Shown here piece by piece: positions 46,494-56,092 of a stretch of 64,000 nt of DNA; the first letter of the stretch is position 1, and each line of letters begins with the position of its first letter. The stretch covers positions 1 to 64,000 of the forward strand of contig NZ_BAGM01000096.1 of the NCBI RefSeq assembly GCF_000308855.1, written 5' to 3'. This DNA comes from Nocardia veterana NBRC 100344 (GTDB lineage: Bacteria; Actinomycetota; Actinomycetes; Mycobacteriales; Mycobacteriaceae). The position numbers were made by a program, and so were the translations under genes. The notes below the pieces were generated by a model that had not been told where the DNA came from, ran no database searches, and was given only the letters and a program-made list of their open reading frames with translations.

Positions 46494-47015
46494 TCAGGGC
46501 ACCATCACCACACCGAAGCCGGGCACGATGGCAGTCGACTGCGGGGGTGCCTGGAATTGTTCGCGCTCGTGGGCGACGGTGACGACCACCGGCCCCGCCC
46601 CGGTGAGCGCGGTGGCCTGGAGCGGCAGTGTCGCGGCGTAGCTCTTCTCCACGGTATTGCCGGCATCGATCCAATGCCGGAGATCGACCGCACCGGTGGC
46701 CCCGGTCCGCAGATTGCGCCACTGGACCGTCAGCCACCGATAGTTGTATTGGGTGTTGTACGGCGCCGGCGTCGCCGCCGCGAAGGTCAGCGTGCCCGGT
46801 TGGTCCCCCGGCGTGGCCGTCACGGAAACCGTTTGGAACAGACCGCCCGGCACTCCCCCCGGCCCGATTTCCGGACCGGTGACCACGGGAACCGGCAGCA
46901 CGGCCGTCGGCTGCGCGCCGGCGGTCGCCCCGGCCGCGCCCAGCGCCAGGGGCGCCGCGAGCGCGACGACGATCGCGGTCTTGCGTACGAAATTCGCTCG
47001 CAGATGCCATGTCAT
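46494..47015 (-). CDS. Secreted protein of unknown function
   Basis: 173 residues with a classical signal peptide (FVRKTAIVVALAAPLALGAAGATAGA, cleavage near TAGA-QP). The mature part begins with a Pro/Gly-rich stretch (PVVTGPEIGPGGVPGGLF). It continues with an immunoglobulin-like beta pattern (TVSVTATPGDQPGTLTFAAATPAPYNTQYNYRWLTVQWRNLRTGATGAVDL; YAATLPLQATALTGAGPVVVTVAHEREQFQAPPQSTAIVPGFGVVMVP). No enzyme motif is seen. It resembles small secreted beta-rich proteins common in Nocardia. ATG 47015 is the start before the signal peptide. Confidence 0.75.
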   Translation of the reverse strand: MTWHLRANFVRKTAIVVALAAPLALGAAGATAGAQPTAVLPVPVVTGPEIGPGGVPGGLFQTVSVTATPGDQPGTLTFAAATPAPYNTQYNYRWLTVQWRNLRTGATGAVDLRHWIDAGNTVEKSYAATLPLQATALTGAGPVVVTVAHEREQFQAPPQSTAIVPGFGVVMVP

Positions 47016-47169
47016 GCGAACAGTATGTGGTCGATTCGCCCTTCGGGCGCGCAAACCCACCGGGCGACGGCCGAATCCGACGGCCTGCGCCCGGCCGCGA
47101 CCGCCGGCAGTCCGTTCGACCAGGGCGGCCGTAAATCGTTGTCCTCGTGGCTGTTTCGTGGTGAGCGAA

Positions 47170-48675
47170 TCAGATGCCGAGGACGAGCTTCGCGGTCGTG
47201 AAGTAGATGATCAGGCCCGTCGCGTCGACCAGCGTCGTCACCATCGGTGCCGAGATCACCGCCGGGTCGATGCGCAGCTTCTTGGCCAGCAGCGGCATCG
47301 TGCCGCCGATGGTGGCCGCCCAGCCACAGATGATCACCAGGGTGATGCCGACGACCAGCGCGATCTGCGCGCCGACGAACGCCGCGCCGATCACCATGCC
47401 GACCACCGCGAGCATCGACCCGAGCACGAGGCCGACCCGGCATTCCCGCCAGATGACCTTCAACAAGTCGGAGACGCGCACCTCACCGACGGCCAACGCG
47501 CGCACACACGACGTCGCCGCCTGCGCCCCGGCATTGCCGCCCGCGCCGATCAGCAGCGGAATGAACAGCGCCAGATGCGCCGCCTGGGCCAGGGTCGCCT
47601 CGAACGCATCGGTCACGGTGACCGTCAGCGTGGCCGCGACCAGCAGCAACAGCAACCACATCGCGCGGTAGCGGGCCAGCTGGAACACACCGGCGGCCAT
47701 GTAGTGGCCGGCCCACGGGCTCGCCCCGGCCTGGCGCGCCACGTCCTCACTGTCGGCCGCCTCGATGACCTCGACGGCATCATCGATGGTCAGCAAGCCG
47801 ACCAGCCGATCCTCGCTGTCAACCACCGGCAGGTTGATCAGATTGGTCTCCCGCATGAGCCGCGCCGCCTTCTCCGCGGCATCGGTGGCACGGGCGAAAA
47901 CCGGTGCGGTGACGACGAGTTCGGTCAGCATCGTCGCCGGATCACTGAGGACCAGCTCACGCATCTCGACCACACCGGTGAGCCGGCGACCGCCGTCCAC
48001 CACCGGCAGCGTGTAGACGGTCTCCGCGTGCGCCCCTTTGGCACGAACCACCCGCAGCGCCTGTTCGACGGTCAGGTCACGGTGCAGCGCAACAACTTCC
48101 GGCGTCATGTAGCGACCGACCGAACCCTCGGGATAGCCGAGCAACGCCGCGGTCATCCGCCGTTCGCGCGGGCTCAGCCCGGCCAGCACCTTCTTGGCGA
48201 CGGTCGCGGGGGCCTCCCGCAGCATCCGCGCCCGGTCGTCGGGGTCCATTCCCTCGACCAGCTCCCGGAAGCTCTGATCGCGCATTCCGGCGAGGATCTG
48301 CTGCTGGTCCACCGGCTCGAGTTCCTCGAACACCGCCAGCGCCCGATCCTTGTCCAGCAACCGGAACGCGATGCCGGCATGCACGGCGTCCATGCGCGCG
48401 AGTTCGTCGGCGATCCGGTGCGGGGCATGCTCGTCCAGCCAGGTCAACGCGGCGTCGACGCGCCGGTCGTCGATGAGGTCGCGGAGCGAGACATGGTCCG
48501 AATGCTGTTCGGCGACAGTCGCTTCGGACGGTGCGGTGGTGCGGACGGCGCTGTCGGCCACGCTCACATCCGAGCCGTCGGCGTCGTACCGCCCGGACTC
48601 GGTACGGGTGTTCGGGCGACTCTCGTCCGGGACGTCGGGACGTGCGGGCGCGGCAAAGAACAGATCGGTCGACAT
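47170..48675 (-). CDS. mgtE: Magnesium transporter MgtE
   Basis: 501 residues. The N-terminal superhelical domain is VSLRDLIDDRRVDAALTWLDEHAPHRIADELARMDAVHAGIAFRLLDKDRALAVFEELEP. Two CBS domains follow (VGRYMTPEVVALHRDLTVEQALRVVRAKGAHAETVYTLPVVDGGRRLTGVV; LMRETNLINLPVVDSEDRLVGLLTIDDAVEVI). Five membrane helices end the protein, with the pore signature IPLLIGAGGNAGAQAATSCVRALA. It is a Mg2+-gated channel in the inner membrane. CGAGG precedes ATG 48675. The first 50 residues are a polar extension beyond the family minimum. Confidence 0.95.
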   Translation of the reverse strand: MSTDLFFAAPARPDVPDESRPNTRTESGRYDADGSDVSVADSAVRTTAPSEATVAEQHSDHVSLRDLIDDRRVDAALTWLDEHAPHRIADELARMDAVHAGIAFRLLDKDRALAVFEELEPVDQQQILAGMRDQSFRELVEGMDPDDRARMLREAPATVAKKVLAGLSPRERRMTAALLGYPEGSVGRYMTPEVVALHRDLTVEQALRVVRAKGAHAETVYTLPVVDGGRRLTGVVEMRELVLSDPATMLTELVVTAPVFARATDAAEKAARLMRETNLINLPVVDSEDRLVGLLTIDDAVEVIEAADSEDVARQAGASPWAGHYMAAGVFQLARYRAMWLLLLLVAATLTVTVTDAFEATLAQAAHLALFIPLLIGAGGNAGAQAATSCVRALAVGEVRVSDLLKVIWRECRVGLVLGSMLAVVGMVIGAAFVGAQIALVVGITLVIICGWAATIGGTMPLLAKKLRIDPAVISAPMVTTLVDATGLIIYFTTAKLVLGI

Positions 48676-49050
48676 GACAGAACCTCGGCAAACTGCGAGT
48701 GGGTACGGGATCGCGAATCACCGCGAGGCACCGACCTCGCCAACCGAAAGCTCTATCGGACGTACGGGAGGACGGCGCCGCGCGGCCTTCGACTCGGGGG
48801 TTCGCTTCGCACAGCTACCCACCTCCTCGTCGTCAGCACTTCACCGTCGGAGAATTTTCGGATGCCGTCCCGGCATCCGGATGACCTGCACCGTCGCCCG
48901 GTCATCGCAGGGACGCACAGCGCCCGCATGCAGGTTACACCTCAATGGGCTGCAATACCGAACCGCTGAAGCCCGACGAATTCGGCGAGTGGTCAGTTCC
49001 CACCCGGGGCGCTTCGAGAGGGCGTTCCCGCACGGCCGAGAAGTACTGCC
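48676..49050. other. Leader/intergenic region upstream of mgtE
   Basis: 375 bp between mgtE and the homing endonuclease gene. It contains a short strong hairpin (CGGATGCCG and CGGCATCCG, 48859-48879) and a weaker GCGAGG/CCTCGC hairpin nearer mgtE. The Mg2+ M-box riboswitch core sequences were looked for on the minus strand and not found. The length leaves room for an uncharacterised leader. Confidence 0.4.
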
Positions 49051-49815
49051 TCACTCGTCGTTGGTTTTGGCCGCGTCCTCCACGCAGTATCGGCACGTAT
49101 CTTTGAAAACGCCCTTGTTGGTGTGATATCGCGTGTGGGCGTTGCGTCGGCTCGAGGGCATCGGGCGACCCTTCCGCACGGCGGACATCTTCGCCCGAGT
49201 CTCGGCGCTGGCTGTCCGCCCGAAGTTCGGATTTCCCGCACCCATTCGCATCTCCGAAAGACGCCGACGCGATTCTTCCGGCATCGCGTGGCCGAATCCC
49301 GGGTGCGCGGCCCCGAACTTCCCGAAGTTGGGATTCGCTTCGCCTCGAAATGAGCCGTTGCGGTCGATCGACCATTTCGCACGTTGCGATGCCGAGTGTG
49401 TACGGCCGAAAAATGGGTTCTCGTCGCCGAAACGACTCACACCCGGACGTCCGGTTGACCGAATCCGCGCGGCCTCCCGCATTTCGGCGGTCCAGATCAC
49501 ACCAACAGGCCCCAGCCCACCCTCGGACAGGTTGAGTAGCGGCTGACCCTCTTTCCGCAGATAGGCGATCCATGCGATTTCGGCACGACCCAAGTCCTCG
49601 AGGCCGTAAACCCAGTCCAGGGCATCCGCAACGACGGCGTCACGATCCTGTTTGCGCAGCCAGTCGTAGAACGGCGTCTTGCGACCGGCAGCAGCTGCCT
49701 TGAAGTGTTGACGGAGCCGCACATGCTCCGGCTTGGTCGTGAGCCCTACATAGCGGTAGTCGTACTCGGTGCGGAGGCGAACTCCGTAGATGACACCGTA
49801 TTTCGGCTTATCCAT
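49051..49815 (-). CDS. Free-standing GIY-YIG homing endonuclease with NUMOD3 DNA-binding repeats
   Basis: 254 residues. The GIY-YIG nuclease domain (about 1-100) has YGVIYGVR and YRYVGLTT strands. The Arg lies in VRLRQHF, the metal-binding Glu in GRAEIAWIAYL, and the conserved Asn-Gly-Gly stretch in LLNLSEGGLGPVG. It is followed by NUMOD3 repeats (GDENPFFGRTHSASQRAKWS; GEANPNFGKFGAAHPGFGHAMPEESRRRLSEMR; GNPNFGRTASAETRAKMSAVRKGR) that contact DNA in homing enzymes, and a terminal CRYC pair. It sits 31 bp after nrdE on the same strand. Codon use is less G/C-biased than in its neighbours, suggesting acquisition. Confidence 0.88.
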   Translation of the reverse strand: MDKPKYGVIYGVRLRTEYDYRYVGLTTKPEHVRLRQHFKAAAAGRKTPFYDWLRKQDRDAVVADALDWVYGLEDLGRAEIAWIAYLRKEGQPLLNLSEGGLGPVGVIWTAEMREAARIRSTGRPGVSRFGDENPFFGRTHSASQRAKWSIDRNGSFRGEANPNFGKFGAAHPGFGHAMPEESRRRLSEMRMGAGNPNFGRTASAETRAKMSAVRKGRPMPSSRRNAHTRYHTNKGVFKDTCRYCVEDAAKTNDE

Positions 49816-49846
49816 CGCACCCCCGCACCGAATCGACTACGTGCGA

Positions 49847-52030
49847 TTACAACATGCAGGAGACACAATTCTCAATTTCTGTCCCTTGCAAGGCCAGTTG
49901 CCGGATCCGGATGTAGTACAGCGTCTTGATTCCCTTGCGCCAGGCGTAGATCTGGGCCTTGTTGACGTCGCGGGTGGTGGCGCTGTCCTTGAAGAACAGG
50001 GTCAGCGACAGGCCCTGGTCCACGTGCTGGGTGGCCGCGGCGTAGGTGTCGATGATCTTCTCGTAGCCGATGTCGTAGGCGTCTTCGAAGTATTCGAGAT
50101 TGTCGTTGGTCAGGTAGGGGGCCGGGTAGTAGACGCGGCCGATCTTGCCTTCCTTGCGGATCTCGATCTTCGACGCCACCGGGTGGATCGAACTGGTGGA
50201 GTGGTTGATGTAGGAGATGGAACCGGTCGGCGGCACCGCCTGCAGGTTCTGGTTGTAGATGCCGTGCTCCATCACCGAGGCCTTCAGTTCCCGCCAATCC
50301 TCCTGGGTCGGGATGTGCACGCCCGCCTCGGCGAAGATCTTCGCCACCCGTTCGGTTTTCGGCTCCCACACCTGGTCGGTGTACTTGTCGAAGTATTCAC
50401 CGGTGGCGTACTTCGACTCGGCGAACCCGCCGAACGCCCGGCCCCGCTCGATGGCGAGCTTGTTCGAGGCCCGGATGGCGTGGAAGGCGATCGTATAGAA
50501 GTAGATGTTGGTGAAGTCGATCCCTTCCTCGGACCCGTAGTGGATGCGCTCCCGGGCGAGGTAGCCGTGCAGGTTCATCTGGCCGAGGCCGATGGCGTGG
50601 GAATCGTTGTTGCCCTGTTCGATCGAGGGCACCGAGTAGATGTGGGTCTGATCCGACACCGCGGTCAGGGCCCGGATCGCGACCTCCACGGTCTGCCCGA
50701 GATCGGGCGAGTCCATGGTCTTGGCGATGTTGAGCGAGCCGAGGTTGCAGGAGATGTCCTTGCCGACCTTCGCGTAGGACAGATCGTCGTTGAACTCCGA
50801 GGGCGTGGAGACCTGCAGGATCTCCGAGCACAGGTTGGAGTGGGTGATCTTGCCCTTGATCGGGTTGGCCCGGTTCACCGTGTCCTCGAACATGATGTAC
50901 GGGTAACCGGATTCGAACTGCAGTTCGGCGATGGTCTGGAAGAACTCGCGGGCGTTGATCTTCGACTTGCGGATGCGCTTGTCGTCGACCATCTCGTAGT
51001 ACTTCTCGGTGACGTTGATGTCGGCGAACGGCACGCCGTAGATGCGCTCGACGTCATAGGGCGAGAACAGGTACATGTCCTCGTTCTTCTTCGCCAGCTC
51101 GAAGGTGATGTCGGGGATCACCACGCCCAGCGACAGCGTCTTGATGCGGATCTTCTCGTCCGCGTTCTCCCGCTTGGTGTCGAGGAAGCGGTAGATGTCG
51201 GGGTGGTGCGCGTGCAGGTACACCGCGCCCGCACCCTGCCGTGCGCCGAGCTGATTGGCGTAGGAGAAGGAATCCTCGAGCAGCTTCATGATCGGGATGA
51301 CGCCGGAGGACTGATTCTCGATCTTCTTGATCGGCGCGCCGTGCTCGCGAATGTTGCTCAGCAACAACGCGACTCCGCCGCCGCGCTTGGACAGCTGCAG
51401 CGCCGAGTTGATGGAGCGCCCGATGGACTCCATATTGTCCTCGATGCGCAGCAGGAAGCACGAGACCGGTTCGCCGCGCTGCTTCTTGCCCGAGTTCAGG
51501 AAGGTCGGCGTGGCCGGCTGGAACCGGCCGTCGATGATCTCCTCGACCAACTGCTGCGCCAGAACCTCGTCACCGGCGGCCAGGGTCAGCGCCACCATGC
51601 AGACGCGGTCCTCGAACCGCTCCAGATAGCGCTTCCCGTCGAAGGTCTTGAGCGTGTAGGAGGTATAGTACTTGAACGCGCCGAGGAAGGTCGGGAACCG
51701 GAACTTCTTGTCGTAGGCCTGCTGGAACAGCTTCTTGACGAAGGCCCGGCTGTACTGGTCGAGCACCTCGGGCTCGTAGTAGTTCTCCTCCACGAGGTAG
51801 TCGAGCTTCTCGTCGAGATTGTGGAAGAAGACGGTGTTCTGGTTGACGTGCTGCAGGAAGTACTGCCGGGCGGCGGCGACATCCTTGTCGAACTGGATCT
51901 CACCGTTGGGTCCGTACAGATTCAGCATCGCGTTGAGCGCGTGGTAGTCCAGGCCCTCGGTCGAGGTCTCGGTGCTGACCGGGCGCTCTAGGCGGGCCGT
52001 CTTTCCGGCCGGTGCTGTTGTCGTTGCCAA
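49847..52030 (-). CDS. nrdE: Class Ib ribonucleoside-diphosphate reductase alpha subunit NrdE
   Basis: About 727 residues, matching the family length. Features include [33 protein letters not shown] (first active-site Cys), [54 protein letters not shown] and [10 protein letters not shown] (thiyl-radical and redox Cys), [13 protein letters not shown], and [20 protein letters not shown]. The C-terminal redox pair is ENCVSCML. No intein or intron interrupts it. The start is probably TTG 52030, overlapping nrdI by 43 nt; no ATG fits before residue 35. It makes deoxyribonucleotides with NrdF, reduced by NrdH. Confidence 0.96.
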   Translation of the reverse strand: MATTTAPAGKTARLERPVSTETSTEGLDYHALNAMLNLYGPNGEIQFDKDVAAARQYFLQHVNQNTVFFHNLDEKLDYLVEENYYEPEVLDQYSRAFVKKLFQQAYDKKFRFPTFLGAFKYYTSYTLKTFDGKRYLERFEDRVCMVALTLAAGDEVLAQQLVEEIIDGRFQPATPTFLNSGKKQRGEPVSCFLLRIEDNMESIGRSINSALQLSKRGGGVALLLSNIREHGAPIKKIENQSSGVIPIMKLLEDSFSYANQLGARQGAGAVYLHAHHPDIYRFLDTKRENADEKIRIKTLSLGVVIPDITFELAKKNEDMYLFSPYDVERIYGVPFADINVTEKYYEMVDDKRIRKSKINAREFFQTIAELQFESGYPYIMFEDTVNRANPIKGKITHSNLCSEILQVSTPSEFNDDLSYAKVGKDISCNLGSLNIAKTMDSPDLGQTVEVAIRALTAVSDQTHIYSVPSIEQGNNDSHAIGLGQMNLHGYLARERIHYGSEEGIDFTNIYFYTIAFHAIRASNKLAIERGRAFGGFAESKYATGEYFDKYTDQVWEPKTERVAKIFAEAGVHIPTQEDWRELKASVMEHGIYNQNLQAVPPTGSISYINHSTSSIHPVASKIEIRKEGKIGRVYYPAPYLTNDNLEYFEDAYDIGYEKIIDTYAAATQHVDQGLSLTLFFKDSATTRDVNKAQIYAWRKGIKTLYYIRIRQLALQGTEIENCVSCML

Positions 52031-52500
52031 AACAATCCCAATCCCTCTCGGACGCGCTCGACGTCCTCGGCGGTTCCCATCAGTTCGAAGCGATACAGGT
52101 ACGGCACCCCGCATTTGCGCGAGATCACCTCTCCCGCATAGCAATACGTATCGCCGAAGTTCGTGTTGCCGGCCGCGATCACCCCGCGCAACAGCGCACG
52201 ATTATGCGGATCGTTGAGGAATTTCGCCACTTGTCTCGGTACGAATTCCTTGTCCGAACGACCGGCTGCCCCCGCGCCGCGCTGCGCGTCGAACACGTGC
52301 CGGCCGCCACCGTAGGTGGGGCAGATCAGCACATAGGGCGTGTCGACGCGCAGCGAATCGGCGGTGTGGAGCGGAATGCGAACGGCGGGCAAACCCAGCC
52401 GTTCGACGAAGCGGTGCGTGTTCTCCGAAGCGCTCGAGAAGTAGACCAGAGCGGGTGCCGACTGGGAATCTTCCCCTGACAACCCAGGCGTCCCGGTCAT
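51988..52500 (-). CDS. nrdI: NrdI flavodoxin-like protein
   Basis: 170 residues. The FMN phosphate loop [17 protein letters not shown], then [57 protein letters not shown], are the NrdI hallmarks. It supplies superoxide/oxidant to assemble the dimanganese-tyrosyl radical of NrdF. A GAGGAGG sequence supports ATG 52500. It lies between nrdH and nrdE in one operon. Confidence 0.96.
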   Translation of the reverse strand: MTGTPGLSGEDSQSAPALVYFSSASENTHRFVERLGLPAVRIPLHTADSLRVDTPYVLICPTYGGGRHVFDAQRGAGAAGRSDKEFVPRQVAKFLNDPHNRALLRGVIAAGNTNFGDTYCYAGEVISRKCGVPYLYRFELMGTAEDVERVREGLGLFWQRQQHRPERRPA

Positions 52501-52538
52501 CGCTTCCTCCTCGTCGGACGAACGGACCCGCCGGCGGA

Positions 52539-52772
52539 TCAGGCCGCGGCGGTCACCAGGGACTTGATGCGGTCCGGACGGAAGCCGGACCAGTGCTCGT
52601 CGCCGGCGACGACGACGGGGGCCTGCAGATAACCCAGCGCCATCACGTAGTCGCGGGCCTCGGGGTTCTCGGAGATATCGACGACCTCGTACTCCACACC
52701 GGCCTTGTCGAGCGCGCGGTAGGTGGCATTGCACTGGACACAAGCGGGCTTGGTGTAGACCGTGATACTCAT
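52539..52772 (-). CDS. nrdH: NrdH redoxin (glutaredoxin-like)
   Basis: 77 residues. The redox motif CVQC lies in [21 protein letters not shown], and the C-terminal part [30 protein letters not shown] is the NrdH pattern for thioredoxin reductase docking. It reduces NrdE after each turnover. It is first gene of nrdHIE, with NrdR-like boxes about 190 bp upstream. Confidence 0.97.
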   Translation of the reverse strand: MSITVYTKPACVQCNATYRALDKAGVEYEVVDISENPEARDYVMALGYLQAPVVVAGDEHWSGFRPDRIKSLVTAAA

Positions 52773-52961
52773 GGGTGACCCTCTCTCCTTGCCTTATCCG
52801 ATGCAGCCTTGAATCGGTACGCCATCTGCACTGAGCATCCGTACTGAGCACGATCCATCTGGTACTGCGCAAACCCCTGGAAGATGGAGCGCCAACGGGC
52901 GCCACCGGCGATCACGCTGCGGCGATCGGCTCCGAGTTCGTCTCCCCTTCCAGTGCCGTAG

Positions 52962-53009
52962 ACACTACACCTAGTGGCCGACAGATTCATCCAACACGAC
53001 ATGTTGCGA
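52962..53009 (-). promoter_or_regulatory. NrdR boxes upstream of nrdHIE
   Basis: ACACTACACCTAGTGG at 52962-52977 is a strong NrdR box. A weaker one, ACACGACATGTTGCGA, lies at 52994-53009, again with 32-bp centre spacing as at nrdF. The remaining parts of 52773-53285 show only the bL36 terminator and no gene. Confidence 0.65.
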
Positions 53010-53186
53010 ACCACAAAGATGAAATTCGACGGCCGTAAGTACCAGGACAGTCGATTCGCAACCCGACACGGCAGTGGCACAGATCACGATTTTGCGTCGC
53101 AGCTCTCTCTCAGCAAACCCAATTCCACCTCTGGTCACAACGGTCACACAGACCTCATTCGGCAACCTCGACACACCGGAAACAGC

Positions 53187-53225
53187 GAAGTGCCGCGCCC
53201 GTTCGAGGAACGGACGCGGCACTTC
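53187..53225 (-). terminator. Hairpin terminator of the bL36 gene
   Basis: GAAGTGCCGCG and CGCGGCACTTC pair over 11 bp, with an inner 6-bp CCGTTC/GAACGG stem. The hairpin lies about 60 bp beyond the rpmJ stop on the minus strand and separates it from the nrd operon. Confidence 0.75.
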
Positions 53226-53285
53226 ACACCCGGCCACCGGCGTGTCGCGACGAGCCGCCACTCGGCGGCCGGCGTCACCGTGCGA

Positions 53286-53408
53286 TCAACCCTGGCGGGC
53301 CTTGAACCGGGGCTCCTTCTTGTTGATCACGTAGGTCTTGCCACGACGGCGCACCACCTGGGCGCCCGGCTTGTCCTTCAGTGAACGCAGCGAATTCCGC
53401 ACCTTCAT
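53286..53408 (-). CDS. rpmJ: 50S ribosomal protein bL36, zinc-independent (C-minus) paralogue
   Basis: 40 residues: [20 protein letters not shown], then [20 protein letters not shown]. It has the bL36 layout, but the Cys3-His zinc ribbon of the standard protein is absent (no Cys or His at all). Such paralogues replace the zinc-binding form when zinc is scarce, freeing zinc. The ATG at 53408 is unambiguous. A Zur-box-like palindrome lies 13 bp upstream, consistent with derepression in zinc limitation. It forms a single-gene unit with its own terminator. Confidence 0.95.
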   Translation of the reverse strand: MKVRNSLRSLKDKPGAQVVRRRGKTYVINKKEPRFKARQG

Positions 53409-53421
53409 CACGACCTCCTAT

Positions 53422-53436
53422 TGGAAATGATTTTCA
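53422..53436 (-). promoter_or_regulatory. Zur-box-like operator of the bL36 paralogue gene
   Basis: TGGAAATGATTTTCA is a 15-bp dyad (one mismatch) fitting the actinobacterial Zur consensus TGAAAATnATTTTCA. It lies 13 bp before the start codon, in an A/T-rich patch. Zinc-loaded Zur would repress rpmJ from here. Confidence 0.75.
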
Positions 53437-53532
53437 TATCCTATAGGCGTGTCCAGTGGGAGGCCAGGATCGAGGTCACACCGCGGCGACAGATCCACTC
53501 GGCCGGTCGCGACGGAATCCAGCCGACCGGCA

Positions 53533-53570
53533 CGTCGAGGGGGCGCACCGGCCGGCGCGCCCCCTCGACG
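53533..53570 (-). terminator. Hairpin terminator of the FMN reductase gene
   Basis: A 14-bp stem (53533-53546 with 53557-53570) with a 10-nt loop lies 16 bp beyond the minus-strand stop at 53587. Confidence 0.8.
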
Positions 53571-53586
53571 GACGATGTTGCTCGAC

Positions 53587-54153
53587 TCAGGCGTTGACCG
53601 ACTCGCGCGCGCTCACCACGAGGTCGCGCACGGCGGCGGCGAGCTGGGTCAGCGCCTCGGCGTCGTCGCGCGGATGCGCCTCGGCGAAGCGCTGGCCGAT
53701 CGTGCCGAAGTGCAGGTGCGCACTCTCCACGACCGCACCGCCCGCCACGCCGACCGCCTTGACCGTGTCACCGTGCGCCCACTTCGCGGCGTTCTGGCTG
53801 ATCGATGCGCTGATCACGGCGACCGGCTTGCCCTTGATCGAGCCGGCGCCGTAAGGGCGGGAGGCCCAGTCGATCGCGTTCTTCAGCACGGCCGGGATGG
53901 TGCCGTTGTATTCGGGAACGAACAGCACCAGCGCATCGGCGGCGGCGACGGCCGCACGCAGCGATTCCGCGGCCGCGGGCACCTGACCCGGTACGTCGAT
54001 GTCCTCGTTGTAGAAGGGAATGTCCGCGAGACCTTCGTAGATCTCGACCTGGGCGCCTTCGGGTGCGGTCTGCGCCGCCGCCTCGGCCAGCTGCCGGTTG
54101 ATGGAACCGGTGCGCAGGCTGCCGACGAGGGCCAGAATGCGGGTCTGTGACAT
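53587..54153 (-). CDS. NADPH-dependent FMN reductase family protein
   Basis: 188 residues of flavodoxin-like fold. The FMN phosphate loop is ALVGSLRTGSINRQLAEAA, then ALVLFVPEYNGTIPAVLKNAIDWASRPYGAGSIKGKPVAVISAS, the YNGTIP signature of the ChrR/azoreductase/FMN-red family. It transfers electrons from NAD(P)H to flavin, quinone or chromate-like acceptors. AAGGAG at 6-nt spacing fixes ATG 54153. It is divergent from a TetR gene, which may regulate it. Confidence 0.93.
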   Translation of the reverse strand: MSQTRILALVGSLRTGSINRQLAEAAAQTAPEGAQVEIYEGLADIPFYNEDIDVPGQVPAAAESLRAAVAAADALVLFVPEYNGTIPAVLKNAIDWASRPYGAGSIKGKPVAVISASISQNAAKWAHGDTVKAVGVAGGAVVESAHLHFGTIGQRFAEAHPRDDAEALTQLAAAVRDLVVSARESVNA

Positions 54154-54386
54154 GATCACTCCTTGTGCGGTGGGGCGGTGGTGGCTTCCGCTTTCACGTC
54201 ACGATAACCGGACTACGGTCCGCTTTCATTCCCGGGTCATGGGGTAGCCGAACTGTGAACTGCGACACACCGGATTCGACTCCGTCGAATTCGTCCCATT
54301 CGTCCGAACCGTGCGCATCCGAGCCGCGGCCGGCGGACTCTCGTCCGCGTGCGCTACCGCTCGAGCCGATCGCGGTGGAGGTGCCT

Positions 54387-54986
54387 GTGCACGCCGTGGT
54401 CACCGCCCTGCCGGTAGCCGAACACGCCGAGCGCAGCGACGCCGCGCGTAATCGGCAACTGCTGCTCGACGCCGCCGAGGAGCTGGTCCGCGAATTCGGC
54501 GCCGACGGCGTCACGATGGACGCGGTGGCCAAACGCGCGGGCGTCGGCAAGGGCACGGTCTTCCGGCGGTTCGGCAATCGCGCCGGACTGATGCTGGCCC
54601 TGCTGGACCAGTCCGAGCAGAAGCTGCAGGCGGCGTTCATGTTCGGACCGCCGCCGCTGGGACCGGGCGCGCCGCCGCTGGAGCGGTTGATCGCCTACGG
54701 CCGTGCCCGCTTGGCCGGAATCGAGGTCGAGGGCGAGATGCGCCGGGCCGCGGACGAATCCGGCCGATATGCGGGCGCCCCCTACAACATCTCCAAAACC
54801 CATGTGTCGCTGCTGCTTCGGCAGCTCGATGCCCGCGGGGACATCCCGCTGCTCGCCGACACCCTGCTGGCCAACCTGGATGCCGGTCTGGTGCTGCATC
54901 AGATGCGAGTGCTCGGCTACCGGCCCGAACAGATCGCCGATCACTGGGAAAACGTCGTCCGCGCGCTGGTGGGCTCCGGCCAGTAG
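54387..54986 (+). CDS. TetR-family transcriptional regulator
   Basis: 199 residues. The DNA-binding domain is ARNRQLLLDAAEELVREFGADGVTMDAVAKRAGVGKGTVFRRFGNRAGLMLALLDQ (about 20-75), with a helical ligand-binding remainder. GTG 54387 was chosen because GGAG lies 6 nt upstream; longer forms reach to 54165 but carry a Ser/Pro-rich low-complexity N-terminus. It ends 9 bp before nadE and is divergent from the FMN reductase. The target is unproven. Confidence 0.87.
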   Translation: MHAVVTALPVAEHAERSDAARNRQLLLDAAEELVREFGADGVTMDAVAKRAGVGKGTVFRRFGNRAGLMLALLDQSEQKLQAAFMFGPPPLGPGAPPLERLIAYGRARLAGIEVEGEMRRAADESGRYAGAPYNISKTHVSLLLRQLDARGDIPLLADTLLANLDAGLVLHQMRVLGYRPEQIADHWENVVRALVGSGQ

Positions 54987-54995
54987 AGTGTGCGC

Positions 54996-55841
<846 letters not shown>

Positions 55842-55849
55842 GCGGGGCC

Positions 55850-56092
55850 TCAGCCGCCCGCGAACGGCGGTAGGACGTCGACGCGGGCGGTCAGAGGGGT
55901 GGACTCGTCACGGGTCAGCTCGTCGTCCACCAGATAGGCGCACACCTTCAGCATCGGATCCAGATCGGCACCGTAGGCCGCGAGCAGTGCCGTGCGTAGA
56001 TCGGCGACCGTCGCCGTCGCGGGCAGGTCGAGATGTTCGCCGGCTTTGCCGACCGCGTCGGCGATCGCGGCGAAATATCGGACCTCAACCAC
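55850..56092 (-). CDS. moaD: Molybdopterin synthase small subunit MoaD
   Basis: 80 residues of beta-grasp fold: [40 protein letters not shown], ending in [10 protein letters not shown], the Gly-Gly tail that is thiocarboxylated and carries sulfur to molybdopterin. GTG 56092 has GGGAG upstream. It overlaps the moaA stop, forming a moaA-moaD operon. Confidence 0.95.
   Translation of the reverse strand: MVEVRYFAAIADAVGKAGEHLDLPATATVADLRTALLAAYGADLDPMLKVCAYLVDDELTRDESTPLTARVDVLPPFAGG

Noticed and set aside
48676-49050. Mg2+ M-box riboswitch upstream of mgtE
   Set aside because: The leader is long enough and has hairpins, but the conserved M-box core segments were not found on the minus strand.
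49790-51991. A long open frame (733 codons) opposite nrdE
   Set aside because: Antisense shadow of nrdE; the product is Val/Leu/Asp/Gly-biased without any family signature.
49847-52030. Intein or intron in nrdE, expected near a homing endonuclease
   Set aside because: The NrdE translation is continuous, of normal length, and all active-site motifs are contiguous.
54165-54386. Longer N-terminus for the TetR regulator starting at 54165
   Set aside because: The extra 74 residues are Ser/Pro/Arg-rich and unlike TetR proteins, and a Shine-Dalgarno sequence marks GTG 54387.
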